A stretch of DNA of 64,000 nucleotides from Acuticoccus sp051016205 (GTDB taxonomy: Bacteria; Pseudomonadota; Alphaproteobacteria; Rhizobiales; Amorphaceae), in NCBI GenBank assembly GCA_051016205.1, contig CP136534.1:5518001-5582000 (forward strand), written 5' to 3'. Below the pieces are notes generated by a model, which searched no databases, had not been told where the DNA came from, and saw nothing but the letters and a program-made list of their open reading frames with translations. Both the position numbers and the translations under genes were made by a program. Shown here piece by piece: positions 37,551-46,067 of the stretch (position 1 is the first letter of the stretch; each line of letters starts with the position of its first letter).

Positions 37551-38216
37551 ATGAAACGATCAGCCATAGAGGCAGCCATTGCCGAAGCCGCAGAGGCATT
37601 CGATGCGGCCGGCCTCGCCCTCCCCCCGTTCGCCACATGGTCGGTGGAGACTTGGCGCGCACATGCTGGAACCCACGCCTACACCTCAGGCCTCGGGTGG
37701 GATGTGACGGACTTCGGCGGCGGCAAGTTCGACGCCCTTGGCCTGACGCTCTTTTCCATGCGCAACGGCAGTGCTGAAGAGCTGGCGGCAGGGCGCGGCT
37801 TCTCGTACGCGGAAAAAGCGCTCTACGTGAAAGAGAGGCAGCTTACCCCCCTACACAGACACAACATCAAGGTGGAGGACATCATCGTCCGCGGGACAGG
37901 GACGCTGGCGCTAAAGCTGCGCAAATCCGCCGCTGATGGTGTGCCTGGTCCCGCCGCGCGCCTTTCACTCCAATGCGATGGGATGGCGCGAGAGACGGAC
38001 GAGGACGGCATCTTGCGCCTCACCCGCGGGGAGAGCGTGACACTCACCACCGACATCTGGCACGCCTTCTGGGCTGAGGGTGGCCCTGTGGTGGTGGGCG
38101 AGGTCTCCAGCGTCAACGATGATGCCACCGACAATGTGTTCGCTGAGCCCCTCCCCCGCTTCCCTTCAATCGAGGAGGACGTCCCCGCCAAAACCCTTCT
38201 TGCGGGCGAACGGTGA
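37551..38216 (+). CDS. D-lyxose / D-mannose ketol-isomerase
   Basis: 221 aa cupin-type isomerase. Metal ligands visible in TPLHRHNIKVEDIIVRG (His, His, Glu) and DIWHAFW (His); MRNGS and KALYVKERQ are also family-typical. Converts D-lyxose to D-xylulose and often D-mannose to D-fructose. Strong ribosome site GGAGGAGGG. Its stop overlaps the GTG start of the PfkB kinase (GTGA), implying one pathway. Confidence 0.86.
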   Translation: MKRSAIEAAIAEAAEAFDAAGLALPPFATWSVETWRAHAGTHAYTSGLGWDVTDFGGGKFDALGLTLFSMRNGSAEELAAGRGFSYAEKALYVKERQLTPLHRHNIKVEDIIVRGTGTLALKLRKSAADGVPGPAARLSLQCDGMARETDEDGILRLTRGESVTLTTDIWHAFWAEGGPVVVGEVSSVNDDATDNVFAEPLPRFPSIEEDVPAKTLLAGER

Positions 38217-39151
38217 GCGTTCTTGTCTGCGGCGAAGCGCTCTACGATTGCTTCGTTACCGAGGAGAGCGCCAGCCACTTCGGTCTTGATGCACGCATCG
38301 GCGGTTCGGCCCTCAACGCCGCTGTCGGATTGGCACGCCTTGGCCAGCCCGCTGCCCTCCTGACGGGGATCGCGAACGACCTTCTTGGCGACAAGTTGCG
38401 CGACTTTCTGGCCGCCGAGGGTGTGGATACCTCCCGCCTTGTGCGCAAGGACGCGCCCACCACGCTCGCCATCGTGTCGCTTTCAGGCGATGGCGGCGCC
38501 CGCTACACGTTTTATGGCGAAGGCGCTGCGGACCGTCAGGTGGAGGTTGGGGATCTGCCGTCGCTGGACGGTGTGGACGCACTGGTGTTCGGCTGCTTCT
38601 CCATCCTCACCAAGCCGACGGGCGATACTTTCCTCACCCTTTGCGAACGGGCCGCCTCTGCCTCCCCCGTCATCGTGCTCGACCCCAACATTCGCACCAC
38701 CGTCGTGCCCGACATGGATGTGTGGCGGGACAGGGTGGAGCGGTTCGCCGCAAACGCGCACATCATCAAGATGAGCGAGGAGGATCTTGCCGCCCTTTAC
38801 CCAGGCACCACGCCGCAAGACATTGCCGCCCGCTGGTTCGGCACGGGCACAGGCGTGGTCGCCATCACCGAAGGGGGCAAGGGCGCCTCCCTCCACTGGC
38901 CGGGCGGTTCGGTGGAGACGGCGGCCCCTCAAGTAACCGTGGTGGACACTGTGGCGGCGGGCGACACGTTCCTGGCCGGCCTCATCACCGGCCTTTCTGA
39001 ACGCAATTTGTTGGACAAAGGTGCTCTCGCCTCCCTCGGTGAGGCGGCTGCCGGCGACATTTTGCGGTTTGCGGTTGCCGCGGCGGCCATCACCTGCACC
39101 CGGCGCGGGGCCGACATGCCCCACAGGAAAGACCTGCCTGGCGGTTGGTAA
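38213..39151 (+). CDS. PfkB-family carbohydrate kinase
   Basis: 312 aa ribokinase-fold sugar kinase. GGSALNAAVGLARLG, VLDPNIRTTV and the catalytic TVAAGDTFLAGLI are present. GTG start, coupled to the isomerase, so fructose or xylulose phosphorylation is the simplest reading. It converges with the CE4-family gene with one base between the stops. Confidence 0.86.
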   Translation: MSVLVCGEALYDCFVTEESASHFGLDARIGGSALNAAVGLARLGQPAALLTGIANDLLGDKLRDFLAAEGVDTSRLVRKDAPTTLAIVSLSGDGGARYTFYGEGAADRQVEVGDLPSLDGVDALVFGCFSILTKPTGDTFLTLCERAASASPVIVLDPNIRTTVVPDMDVWRDRVERFAANAHIIKMSEEDLAALYPGTTPQDIAARWFGTGTGVVAITEGGKGASLHWPGGSVETAAPQVTVVDTVAAGDTFLAGLITGLSERNLLDKGALASLGEAAAGDILRFAVAAAAITCTRRGADMPHRKDLPGGW

Positions 39152-39152
39152 G

Positions 39153-40022
39153 TCAGGCCCGCTGGGTCTGATACCAGTCGAGGATCTGTTCCCCCGTCCA
39201 CACGGCCACATCATCGTGGGCGGCAATCTTGGCGAAGATGTCGTTCACGTATCGGGCGCGGTGGGGGGCGCCCATGATGTAGGGGTGGATGACCAGCGCC
39301 ATCACCCGCGCGCTGTCTTCACTGTCGGCATAAAGCTGGTCGAACTGGTCTGACGCGCGCTTGAAGTATTCTGATGCTGTGTGGTGCTGGATCAGCATCA
39401 TCGCAACGTCGTTGCACTCTTGCGTGTAGGGGATGTTGGTGATGGGGCCGGCGCGGGTCTTCAGCGTCACGGGCTCATCGTCGAGCACCCAGTCGCACAC
39501 ATAGTCGTAGCCGGCTTCCACGAGGAGGTCGGGCGTCTCCCACGTCTCGGTCAGGCCGGGGCCGAGCCAGCCGCGCGGGGCTTTGCCTGTCAGCGCCTTG
39601 ATGGCCGCTGTGGTCTTTGCAATGTCTTCGGCCTCGTTCTCCACCTTTTGCATATTCTTCTGGGTGTAGCCGTGGCCGATGAACTCCCACTTGCGGGCAA
39701 GGGCTGCCTCGGCAATGGGGCGGTAACTGTCCATGGCCGTGCCGTTGATGGCGAGGACCCCTGGCAGGCCGTGAGCGTCGAACATCTTCAGGAGGCGCCA
39801 GAAGCCGACGCGGTTGCCGTATTCGTGCCAGGCCCAGTTGGGAATGTCCGGCGAAGGTGAGCCGCCCGCAGGCGGGGTCAGCACCGTGCGCGGCATCGGC
39901 GCCTTGGGGTCCCACTCCTCGATGTTGACGATGATCCACACCACCATGCGCTTGCCGTCCGGCAGCCTCAGGCGCGGGCGCTCGGTGATGGGGCTGTAGT
40001 CAATCCGTTCGGTGGGCAGCAT
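39153..40022 (-). CDS. CE4 polysaccharide-deacetylase/PuuE-like cyclic amide hydrolase, paralog 1
   Basis: 289 aa NodB-homology fold, no signal peptide. Motif 1 is VNIEEWD in place of the TFDD of true deacetylases, as in allantoinase PuuE and imidase-type members; metal-His motif is EFIGHGYTQKN; then GWLGPGLTETWETPDLL and IHPYIMGAPHRARY. Such cytoplasmic members open ring amides (allantoin, imides) rather than deacetylating sugars. Highly similar along its whole length to the protein at 43885-44772. Lies 44 bp downstream of, and probably co-transcribed with, the TRAP genes. Confidence 0.85.
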   Translation of the reverse strand: MLPTERIDYSPITERPRLRLPDGKRMVVWIIVNIEEWDPKAPMPRTVLTPPAGGSPSPDIPNWAWHEYGNRVGFWRLLKMFDAHGLPGVLAINGTAMDSYRPIAEAALARKWEFIGHGYTQKNMQKVENEAEDIAKTTAAIKALTGKAPRGWLGPGLTETWETPDLLVEAGYDYVCDWVLDDEPVTLKTRAGPITNIPYTQECNDVAMMLIQHHTASEYFKRASDQFDQLYADSEDSARVMALVIHPYIMGAPHRARYVNDIFAKIAAHDDVAVWTGEQILDWYQTQRA

Positions 40023-40066
40023 CGGGTCGGCCTTTCGGATACGGGGCAGTCAAAGGCGGGCCGCCC

Positions 40067-41341
40067 TCATCCGATTAGCCGCGGCAGGAACAGCGAAATC
40101 GCCGGGATATAGGTGATGAGGACGAGCACGAAGAGCATCAAGGCGATGAACGGCAGCACAGCGCGCACCACCTCAATGTAGGAGACGCGAAAGGTGGTGA
40201 TGGCAATGAAGATGTTGAGCCCGAACGGGGGCGAGACCATGCCCAGCGCAACGTTTGCCACAATCACCGTGCCGAGGTGGACAGCATCGATCCCGCTCGC
40301 CAGCGCTGCCTGGTAGATGAGCGGCGTCAACACGATGATGAGCGAGTTGGGGTCGGCGAACATTCCCGCAATCAAGAACAACAAATTGATGATGAGGAGA
40401 ATTTCCACCGACGATGCGCCGGACAGCGACTGCGTCACCTGCTGGGGCACCTGGCTCAGCGTCAGATAATAGGTGAGGGCCGTGCCTGCCGCGACCAGGA
40501 TCAACAGGACGGCGATGGTCCCCGCCGAGGTGGAGGAGATCCTGAAAAGGTCCATCACCGACAGTTTCCGGTAGATGAGCACCTCAACGATCATCGCGTA
40601 GACGCAGGCAAAGGCTGCCGCCTCGGTGGGTGTGAAGGCCCCGCCATAAATGCCGCCAAGGATGATGACCGGAAGGCCCAGAGCAAATGCGGCCTCTTTG
40701 GTCTTCCTCAGCCGCTCCCGCCAGGGGGCGCGCCTGTCGATGGCAATGTTGTGCCTGCGTGCATAAACGTAGGCGTAAAGGCACAGCATCACGGCAAATA
40801 CGGCGCCAGAGCCGATACCTGCCAGGAACACCGCACCAATGGAGGTGTTGGTCTGGAGCGCATAAAGGATCATCGCGACGCTTGGCGGGATCAGCATGGC
40901 AAGCGTCGAACTTGTGACGATGAGCCCCACGGCAAAGCCCCGCGTGTACCCCTGGCGGATGAGGGCAGGGAACACGATGGGGCCGATGGAGACCACGGCC
41001 GCCGGGCCAATCCCGGACATGGCACCGAAAAGGGCGCAGGCGATGATGGTGGCAATGGCAAGCCCGCCGCGCACATGCCCGCAATAGCTCTCCACCATGG
41101 CCACAAGCCGTGCGCCGATCTGCCCGCGGGCGATAATGTCGGCGGCAAAGATGAAGAGCGGGATGGCCAGCAGCGAGAACTTGTTGACCCCGTCCACCAT
41201 GCGCTGAGGCAGCACCATGGGCGGGATCGGCGGTGCAAACGCCTCGAACGTGATGAACGTGGGCACCATGATGGACAGGAAGATGGGCGCGCCGATGAGA
41301 AGAAGCGCAAAGGCAGAGACGACGAGAACGGGAATGGCCAT
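40067..41341 (-). CDS. dctM: TRAP transporter large permease DctM
   Basis: 424 aa, about twelve membrane segments. Family stretches: RMVDGVNKFSLLAIPLFIFAA, ALFGAMSGIGPAAVVSIGPI, LIPPSVAMILYALQT. It is the sodium-symport core for a solute-binding-protein-dependent secondary transporter. Start shares one base with the dctQ stop (TGATG). Confidence 0.93.
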   Translation of the reverse strand: MAIPVLVVSAFALLLIGAPIFLSIMVPTFITFEAFAPPIPPMVLPQRMVDGVNKFSLLAIPLFIFAADIIARGQIGARLVAMVESYCGHVRGGLAIATIIACALFGAMSGIGPAAVVSIGPIVFPALIRQGYTRGFAVGLIVTSSTLAMLIPPSVAMILYALQTNTSIGAVFLAGIGSGAVFAVMLCLYAYVYARRHNIAIDRRAPWRERLRKTKEAAFALGLPVIILGGIYGGAFTPTEAAAFACVYAMIVEVLIYRKLSVMDLFRISSTSAGTIAVLLILVAAGTALTYYLTLSQVPQQVTQSLSGASSVEILLIINLLFLIAGMFADPNSLIIVLTPLIYQAALASGIDAVHLGTVIVANVALGMVSPPFGLNIFIAITTFRVSYIEVVRAVLPFIALMLFVLVLITYIPAISLFLPRLIG

Positions 41342-41904
41342 CAGCGTGCGTCGGTCTCAGCGTCGGCGTCGAGGGAGGCTGCACCTGGCGGGATGAGCGC
41401 CGGCAGAGGCGGCAAGGTGCCCGTAACGGCGCGGATCAGCTTGTCCAGGAATGCGAGCGCCATCAGGACCGCACCCACGAAAACAGGCAGAAAGAACAGC
41501 GCGCGCGGCACCTTCAGCGTCGTACCCATCTGCCCCGTGCCGAAGCTGAAGGCGGTGAGCTGGTAGGCCCGCACCGCCAAATAGGACATGGCAAGAAGGC
41601 CGATGAAGGCGGCAAGGCCGCGAAAAGCCCTTTGCACAGGCTCGGGCACCATGCGCAAGAATAGGTCGATGGTGACGTGTTTGTCCGCACGCAGCATGGC
41701 GTAGGCGGCCACGAAGGTGATCCACACCGTCAGGAGCCGGGCCAATTCCTCACCGCCGAGAAACGAGATCCCGGCGGTGTAACGGCCTGTGGCGTTCAAG
41801 AAGATGGTGAAGGTGACCACCATCAGGGCCGCACCGGCCGCGACGGCAACGGTGCGGTCCAGCAGTCTAAGTGCGCCCGTCGCAAAGGCGATGAAGGTGG
41901 CCAT
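41341..41904 (-). CDS. dctQ: TRAP transporter small permease DctQ
   Basis: 187 aa, four membrane segments; LGGEELARLLTVWITFVAAYAMLRADKHV is typical of DctQ. Required partner of DctM. C-terminal tail is proline and acid rich. 43 bp after dctP. Confidence 0.9.
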   Translation of the reverse strand: MATFIAFATGALRLLDRTVAVAAGAALMVVTFTIFLNATGRYTAGISFLGGEELARLLTVWITFVAAYAMLRADKHVTIDLFLRMVPEPVQRAFRGLAAFIGLLAMSYLAVRAYQLTAFSFGTGQMGTTLKVPRALFFLPVFVGAVLMALAFLDKLIRAVTGTLPPLPALIPPGAASLDADAETDAR

Positions 41905-41947
41905 CGCCTGCGCGACCGAGCCGTGTAGCGGGCCTTAGGCCGGCCGC

Positions 41948-42961
41948 CTATTGGCCAGCCATTTCCGCCTCAAAGGCTTCGATGATGGCTTTGCCTTCAT
42001 CGCCCGTGTTCTCCACGTAGAACGCGCGCACCGTGGGAAGGATCGCCTCGCGCAGAGCATTGCGCTCCTCATCGGAGACTTCCACGATGGTCAGGCCCTC
42101 TTCCTTGAAGTCGGCCATCGCCTGCTCTTCCTGCTTCATGGTCTCCGTCAGGGCCACGTTGTTGGCCTCAGGCATCGCCTTCATCAGCGCGGTGCGGCAC
42201 TCCTCGGACAGACCCTCGAACCAGGGCTTGTTGACCAGGATCACCTGGTCGAGGTTGCCGTGATAGGTCATCGTCAGGTGCGACTGGACCTCATGGAACT
42301 TCATGTTCCAGGACGTGGGGTTGGGGTTTTCCTGGGCATCCACCGCGCCTGACTGGAGGGCGCTGTAGGTTTCGGGGAACGGCATGGTGACAGGCGTCAG
42401 GCCAAGCGCCTTTTGCTGCTCGGCGAGGATGGGCGAGGGCATCACGCGGGAGACGAGCCCGTCATACTGGTCGAGCGTGTTGAGGGGGCGGTTGCCGGTC
42501 CACTGCTTGTAGCCTGTATGCCAGACGTCCACGAGTACCATGTTGTGCTTGTCCATGGAGGCGGCGAGCTTTTCCATCGCCTCGCCCTTGTGGAGCTCCA
42601 ACAGGTGGTCAACGTCCTGCGGCCAGAAGAACGGCAGGTCGAACACGCCGAACAGCGGTTCGGTCCCCACGATGTAGGAGGCGGGCATGACGCTCATCTC
42701 GATGGAGCCGAACTGGACCCCTTCGTTGATGTCCTTGAACATGCCGAGCTGGCCTGAAGGGTAGACCTGCACTTCCATCTCGCAGGTGGGGTCGGCGGCC
42801 AGGATCTCGCCGATCTTACGGGCAGCAAGATCGCGCGGGTCGCCTGCAGGAAGGACGTGGGCGATCTTCAAGACCGTTTGGGCGGACGCTGTCACAGGGA
42901 TGGTCAGCCCTGCGGCAAGGGTGAGGCAAAGGGCCGATGACGCGGCCAGGAACTTTTTCAT
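41948..42961 (-). CDS. dctP: TRAP transporter substrate-binding protein DctP
   Basis: 337 aa. Signal peptide MKKFLAASSALCLTLAAG...ASAQ; DctP core with LKIAHVLPAGDPRDLAARK, GSIEMSVMPASYIVG and VDAQENPNPTSWNMKFHEVQ. Binds an anionic solute in the periplasm; the usual carboxylate-binding Arg lies near LVSRVMPSPI. Start ATG 42961 has GAGAGG nine bases upstream; ATG 42970 abuts that site. First gene of dctPQM, 159 bp after the regulator gene. Confidence 0.92.
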   Translation of the reverse strand: MKKFLAASSALCLTLAAGLTIPVTASAQTVLKIAHVLPAGDPRDLAARKIGEILAADPTCEMEVQVYPSGQLGMFKDINEGVQFGSIEMSVMPASYIVGTEPLFGVFDLPFFWPQDVDHLLELHKGEAMEKLAASMDKHNMVLVDVWHTGYKQWTGNRPLNTLDQYDGLVSRVMPSPILAEQQKALGLTPVTMPFPETYSALQSGAVDAQENPNPTSWNMKFHEVQSHLTMTYHGNLDQVILVNKPWFEGLSEECRTALMKAMPEANNVALTETMKQEEQAMADFKEEGLTIVEVSDEERNALREAILPTVRAFYVENTGDEGKAIIEAFEAEMAGQ

Positions 42962-43050
42962 CGCTGCCATCCTCTCAACTGTTGCGCCGTTTATCGCCGG
43001 CGATGCGGTGTGGTGACGGGGCTGTCCAGCAATTCCCGTTCCAACTCTGT

Positions 43051-43090
43051 GGCTCTCACTTTCCTATACTGAAAGTCGCTTGAACAAAGT
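43051..43090 (-). promoter_or_regulatory. Operator candidate 1 between the XRE-cupin gene and dctP
   Basis: Inverted repeat ACTTTC (43058-43063) - N7 - GAAAGT (43071-43076), within GGCTCTC...GAAAGTCGCTTGAAC. A related string, GGCTCTC...GAAAGACAAGTTGAAC, lies upstream of the regulator gene itself at 43757-43797. Shared order of GGCTCTC, TAT/GAT, GAAAGnC and TTGAAC suggests one regulator binds both promoters. Confidence 0.4.
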
Positions 43091-43120
43091 CAAGGGATCG
43101 CGGGTTGGATCGGGCTGCGG

Positions 43121-43717
43121 TCAATAGGTTGGCGGGGAGTTCACCCAGACGACGCGGCACACCGTGTCGCCACCATTGCGATAGCCGTGAGGGCGCTGCG
43201 AGGCAAAGAAGAAAGAGTCGCCCGGGCCCAACACGGCACGCTGACCGTCAACGGTCAACTCCAGCGTGCCTTCAAGGACGTAGCCCAGCTCTTCCCCCTC
43301 GTGCTGGATCTGTCCATCGCTGGCGCCACCAGGCTCAAGGGCGTGGATTTGCGCTTGCAGGAGGCCGCCGATTTCGAACGGTGTCAGGCTTTCAAGGGTG
43401 ATCCCGTCGCCCCCGCGCAGGGGATGGCGCACCAATGTGGGCCGCTTGCCGCGCTTTAAGACAAACGGGGCGCCGTGGTCGGGCTCGGCAAAGAGTTCGC
43501 CAATGGTGGTGCCAAGCGCGCGCGCCACACGGTGCAATGTGTTGATGGAGGGACTGACAGCGCCATTCTCAATCTTCGACAGCAGGCTCTCAGAACACTT
43601 TGCGCCGGCCGCTACATCCTTAAGGCGTAGCCCGTTCAACTTACGGATTTCCCGCAGGCGCGCGCCGAGACCCGCCTCGTCCACGCTGTCCTCGCCGCGT
43701 TCGGCCTTAGCGTCCAT
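43121..43717 (-). CDS. XRE-family regulator with C-terminal cupin domain
   Basis: 198 aa. Helix-turn-helix at about residues 18-75 (LGARLREIRKLNGLRLKDVA, SESLLSKIENGAVSPSINTLHRVARALG) and cupin_2 effector domain at about 115-190 (HALEPGGASDG, HEGEELGYVLEGTLELTVDG, GDSFFFASQRPHGYRN). This is the PuuR-like class that responds to catabolic intermediates. ATG 43715-43717 follows AGGAG. It lies between the TRAP operon and the divergent plus-strand catabolic operon, so it likely controls both. Confidence 0.9.
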   Translation of the reverse strand: MDAKAERGEDSVDEAGLGARLREIRKLNGLRLKDVAAGAKCSESLLSKIENGAVSPSINTLHRVARALGTTIGELFAEPDHGAPFVLKRGKRPTLVRHPLRGGDGITLESLTPFEIGGLLQAQIHALEPGGASDGQIQHEGEELGYVLEGTLELTVDGQRAVLGPGDSFFFASQRPHGYRNGGDTVCRVVWVNSPPTY

Positions 43718-43756
43718 CGCCACTCCTGCCGCTATTCGCCTGTTCGGCTTTACATG

Positions 43757-43797
43757 GCTCTCGCGAAAATTGATAGATAGGAAAGACAAGTTGAACC
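43757..43797. promoter_or_regulatory. Operator candidate 2 in the divergent regulator/hydrolase promoter
   Basis: GGCTCTC, then GATAGATAGGAAAGACAAG and TTGAAC, parallel to candidate 1. It sits in the 167-bp gap 43718-43884 between the divergently transcribed XRE-cupin and CE4 genes, the expected place for a shared operator. Confidence 0.4.
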
Positions 43798-43884
43798 GTG
43801 TGCACCATATGGGGTGCCGTTGCCCGCCTTTCAGGCAAGGGAGTGGGCCGCACCGATCACGACACCGCCACGAGGACACCGCCC

Positions 43885-44772
43885 GTGACCCACACAACGC
43901 CCAGAGAGCGCATCCCCTACTCCGCCATCGTCGACAGGCCGCCGCTCAAGCTGCCCGACGGGCTCAAGATTGTGGTGTGGCCCATCGTGAACCTTGAGGA
44001 GTGGGAGATCGAAAGGCCCATGGCCCGCCAGATCCTGCCGGCCCCCACAGGCCAGGTGTTGACCCCCGACGTCCCTAACTGGGCCTGGCACGAGTATGGA
44101 ATGCGCGTCGGCTTTTGGCGCCTGAAGGCGGCGCTCGACGCGCTGAACATCACGCCGACGCTGTCCATCAACGCCCGTGTCTGCGAGACCTATGAGCCTG
44201 TGGCCGCGGCGGCCCGCGAGGCGGGGTGGGAATTCATGGGCCACTCTTACGTCCAAATGCCCACCCACAAGCTGGACGATCAGGAGGCGACCATTGCCCT
44301 GTCCCTGGACACCTGTGAACGTTTTACGGGCAAACGCCCTGTCGGCTGGCTCGGCCCTGGCCTGACGCAGACCTACGACACGCCCGAGATCCTCACCAAG
44401 CACGGCATCAAATATTGCGGCGATTTCGTTTTCGATGACGAGCCGTGCCGCGTGGAGACCGATAACGGCCCGCTCATCACCGTTCCTTACACGGTTGAGC
44501 TGAACGACATCCCCATGATGATCGTCCAGCACCACGAGTCGGAGTATTTCAAGCGCCGCGTGATGGATCAGTTCGACCGGCTTTACGCTGAGGGCGAGCA
44601 CAGGGCCAAATTCATCTCCGTCGCCGTCCACCCTTACATCAGCGGTGTGCCCCACAGGATCCGCTATTTTGAGGAAATCTTCGCCGAGATGGCCGCGCGC
44701 CCCGGCGTTGCCTTCTGGACCGGTGAGCAGATCTACGACTGGTTCATGACCACCGACGCCGCCCGCGCCTGA
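43885..44772 (+). CDS. CE4 polysaccharide-deacetylase/PuuE-like cyclic amide hydrolase, paralog 2
   Basis: 295 aa, no signal peptide. VNLEEWE at motif 1, EFMGHSYVQMPTHK at the metal-His motif, GWLGPGLTQTYDTPEIL, and VHPYISGVPHRIRY. Shares PNWAWHEYG-RVGFWRL and most landmarks with the protein at 39153-40022, but differs around the His motif (GHSYVQMPTH against GHGYTQKNMQ), which may mean a different ring substrate. Start GTG 43885 with GAGG upstream; the frame to 43798 would cover the operator region. First gene of a four-gene operon. Confidence 0.86.
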   Translation: MTHTTPRERIPYSAIVDRPPLKLPDGLKIVVWPIVNLEEWEIERPMARQILPAPTGQVLTPDVPNWAWHEYGMRVGFWRLKAALDALNITPTLSINARVCETYEPVAAAAREAGWEFMGHSYVQMPTHKLDDQEATIALSLDTCERFTGKRPVGWLGPGLTQTYDTPEILTKHGIKYCGDFVFDDEPCRVETDNGPLITVPYTVELNDIPMMIVQHHESEYFKRRVMDQFDRLYAEGEHRAKFISVAVHPYISGVPHRIRYFEEIFAEMAARPGVAFWTGEQIYDWFMTTDAARA

Positions 44773-44795
44773 CGCCCCACACTTTGAGGACCCTC

Positions 44796-46031
44796 ATGGC
44801 CGAACCGCTGCCCGAAAACGCCATCGACATCGCCTCCGACAACCCTAACGCCCACTATCAGCCCATGGGGTGGCACCACTGGCCCGATCACCCTTGGCTG
44901 TCCTACCAGTTCCGCCGCGGCCTCGGCGAAACCCAGGAAGGCGGCGGCGCGGTGTCGGAAGTGTTCATGGCCGCCTCGCGCATGATCCCCGGCGACAAGG
45001 ACAGTTGGCACCGCGAATGGCTTGAGATTGCCGAGCGCAACTTTGCCCGCGGCGAAGAGGAAGAGAAGGCCGGCCACATCCGCACCGCCATGAACTGCTT
45101 CCTGCGCGCGGCGGACTACTATCGCCAGGCCGAGTTTCACCTTGAGCCCGACGACCCCGTCCGCCTGCCGACCTTTGAGAAGATGGAAGCCTCAAGCCAC
45201 CGCTTCCTCGCCCACCTCAACCCGCCTGGCGAGGTGGTGGACATTCCCTATGAGCCTGGCAAACCCATGTGCGGCTACTTCGTGCGCGCGCCGTTTCCTG
45301 GCGACACGCTGCCCGTTCTCATCTGCTTTGGCGGGCTTGATTCCATCAAGGACGAGATGTGGTTCATGCAGGCCCACGGCGCCTTGCAGCGCGGCATCTC
45401 GGTCCTGATGGTGGACCTTCCGGGCCAAGGCGGCACGCTGCGACGCCATGGCCTCACCGCCCGCTACGACACCGAAGTGCCTGTGGGCGCGTGCATCGAC
45501 TGGCTTGAAAAGCGCAGCGATGTGGACACCAGCCGCATCGCCTGCTGCGGCTCCTCCATGGGCGGCTACTACGCAGCGCGTGCGGGATGCTATGAGAAGC
45601 GCCTTGCCGCCACCATCTCCCACGGCGCGATCTGGTCCGTGCACGACCTTTGGGGCGACAAGGACGATGATTTCGGCCTTGCCATGCACATCCGCTGGGT
45701 GATGGGCGCCAAGTCCATGAAAGAGGCGATGGAGCTTGCCCTCCCCTTCACCCTCGACGGCCATCTGGAACACATGACGTGCCCTTATCTGGTGCTGCAC
45801 GGCGGGCACGATGTCCTCACCGTCAAAGCCGCGCGCGACACGTACGATTACGCGCGCGACAAGGGCGTGAATGCCACCTTGCGCATTGTCGAGCCCATCG
45901 AGACAGGCGCAGAGCACTGCCAGCACGACAACCCCACCCTCGGCCAGGAACTTTTGAATGACTGGCTGGCGGACGTGTTCGGCATCGACCAGCGCGCCCT
46001 TTTGAAAACCGGCTGGTCCCCCTTGATCTGA
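44796..46031 (+). CDS. Alpha/beta hydrolase of the FrsA/DUF1100-like type
   Basis: 411 aa. Helical N-terminal region (about 1-130; GEEEEKAGHIRTAMNCFLRAADYYRQAEFH) and a hydrolase core: VLICFGGLDSIKDE, nucleophile CCGSSMGGYYAAR, Asp in LHGGHDVLT and His in GAEHCQHDNP. Resembles C-C or amide hydrolases such as 2,6-dihydroxypseudooxynicotine hydrolase, used in N-heterocycle breakdown. ATG 44796 preceded by GAGGA; the TTG at 44784 is rejected. Confidence 0.84.
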   Translation: MAEPLPENAIDIASDNPNAHYQPMGWHHWPDHPWLSYQFRRGLGETQEGGGAVSEVFMAASRMIPGDKDSWHREWLEIAERNFARGEEEEKAGHIRTAMNCFLRAADYYRQAEFHLEPDDPVRLPTFEKMEASSHRFLAHLNPPGEVVDIPYEPGKPMCGYFVRAPFPGDTLPVLICFGGLDSIKDEMWFMQAHGALQRGISVLMVDLPGQGGTLRRHGLTARYDTEVPVGACIDWLEKRSDVDTSRIACCGSSMGGYYAARAGCYEKRLAATISHGAIWSVHDLWGDKDDDFGLAMHIRWVMGAKSMKEAMELALPFTLDGHLEHMTCPYLVLHGGHDVLTVKAARDTYDYARDKGVNATLRIVEPIETGAEHCQHDNPTLGQELLNDWLADVFGIDQRALLKTGWSPLI

Positions 46032-46067
46032 CCCGCCCGTCAGTCCTCAACGCAAGGAGAGGCCCCC

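Noticed and set aside
40277..41566. 429-codon plus-strand frame
   Set aside because: Antisense to dctM/dctQ, with a highly polar composition that matches no family.
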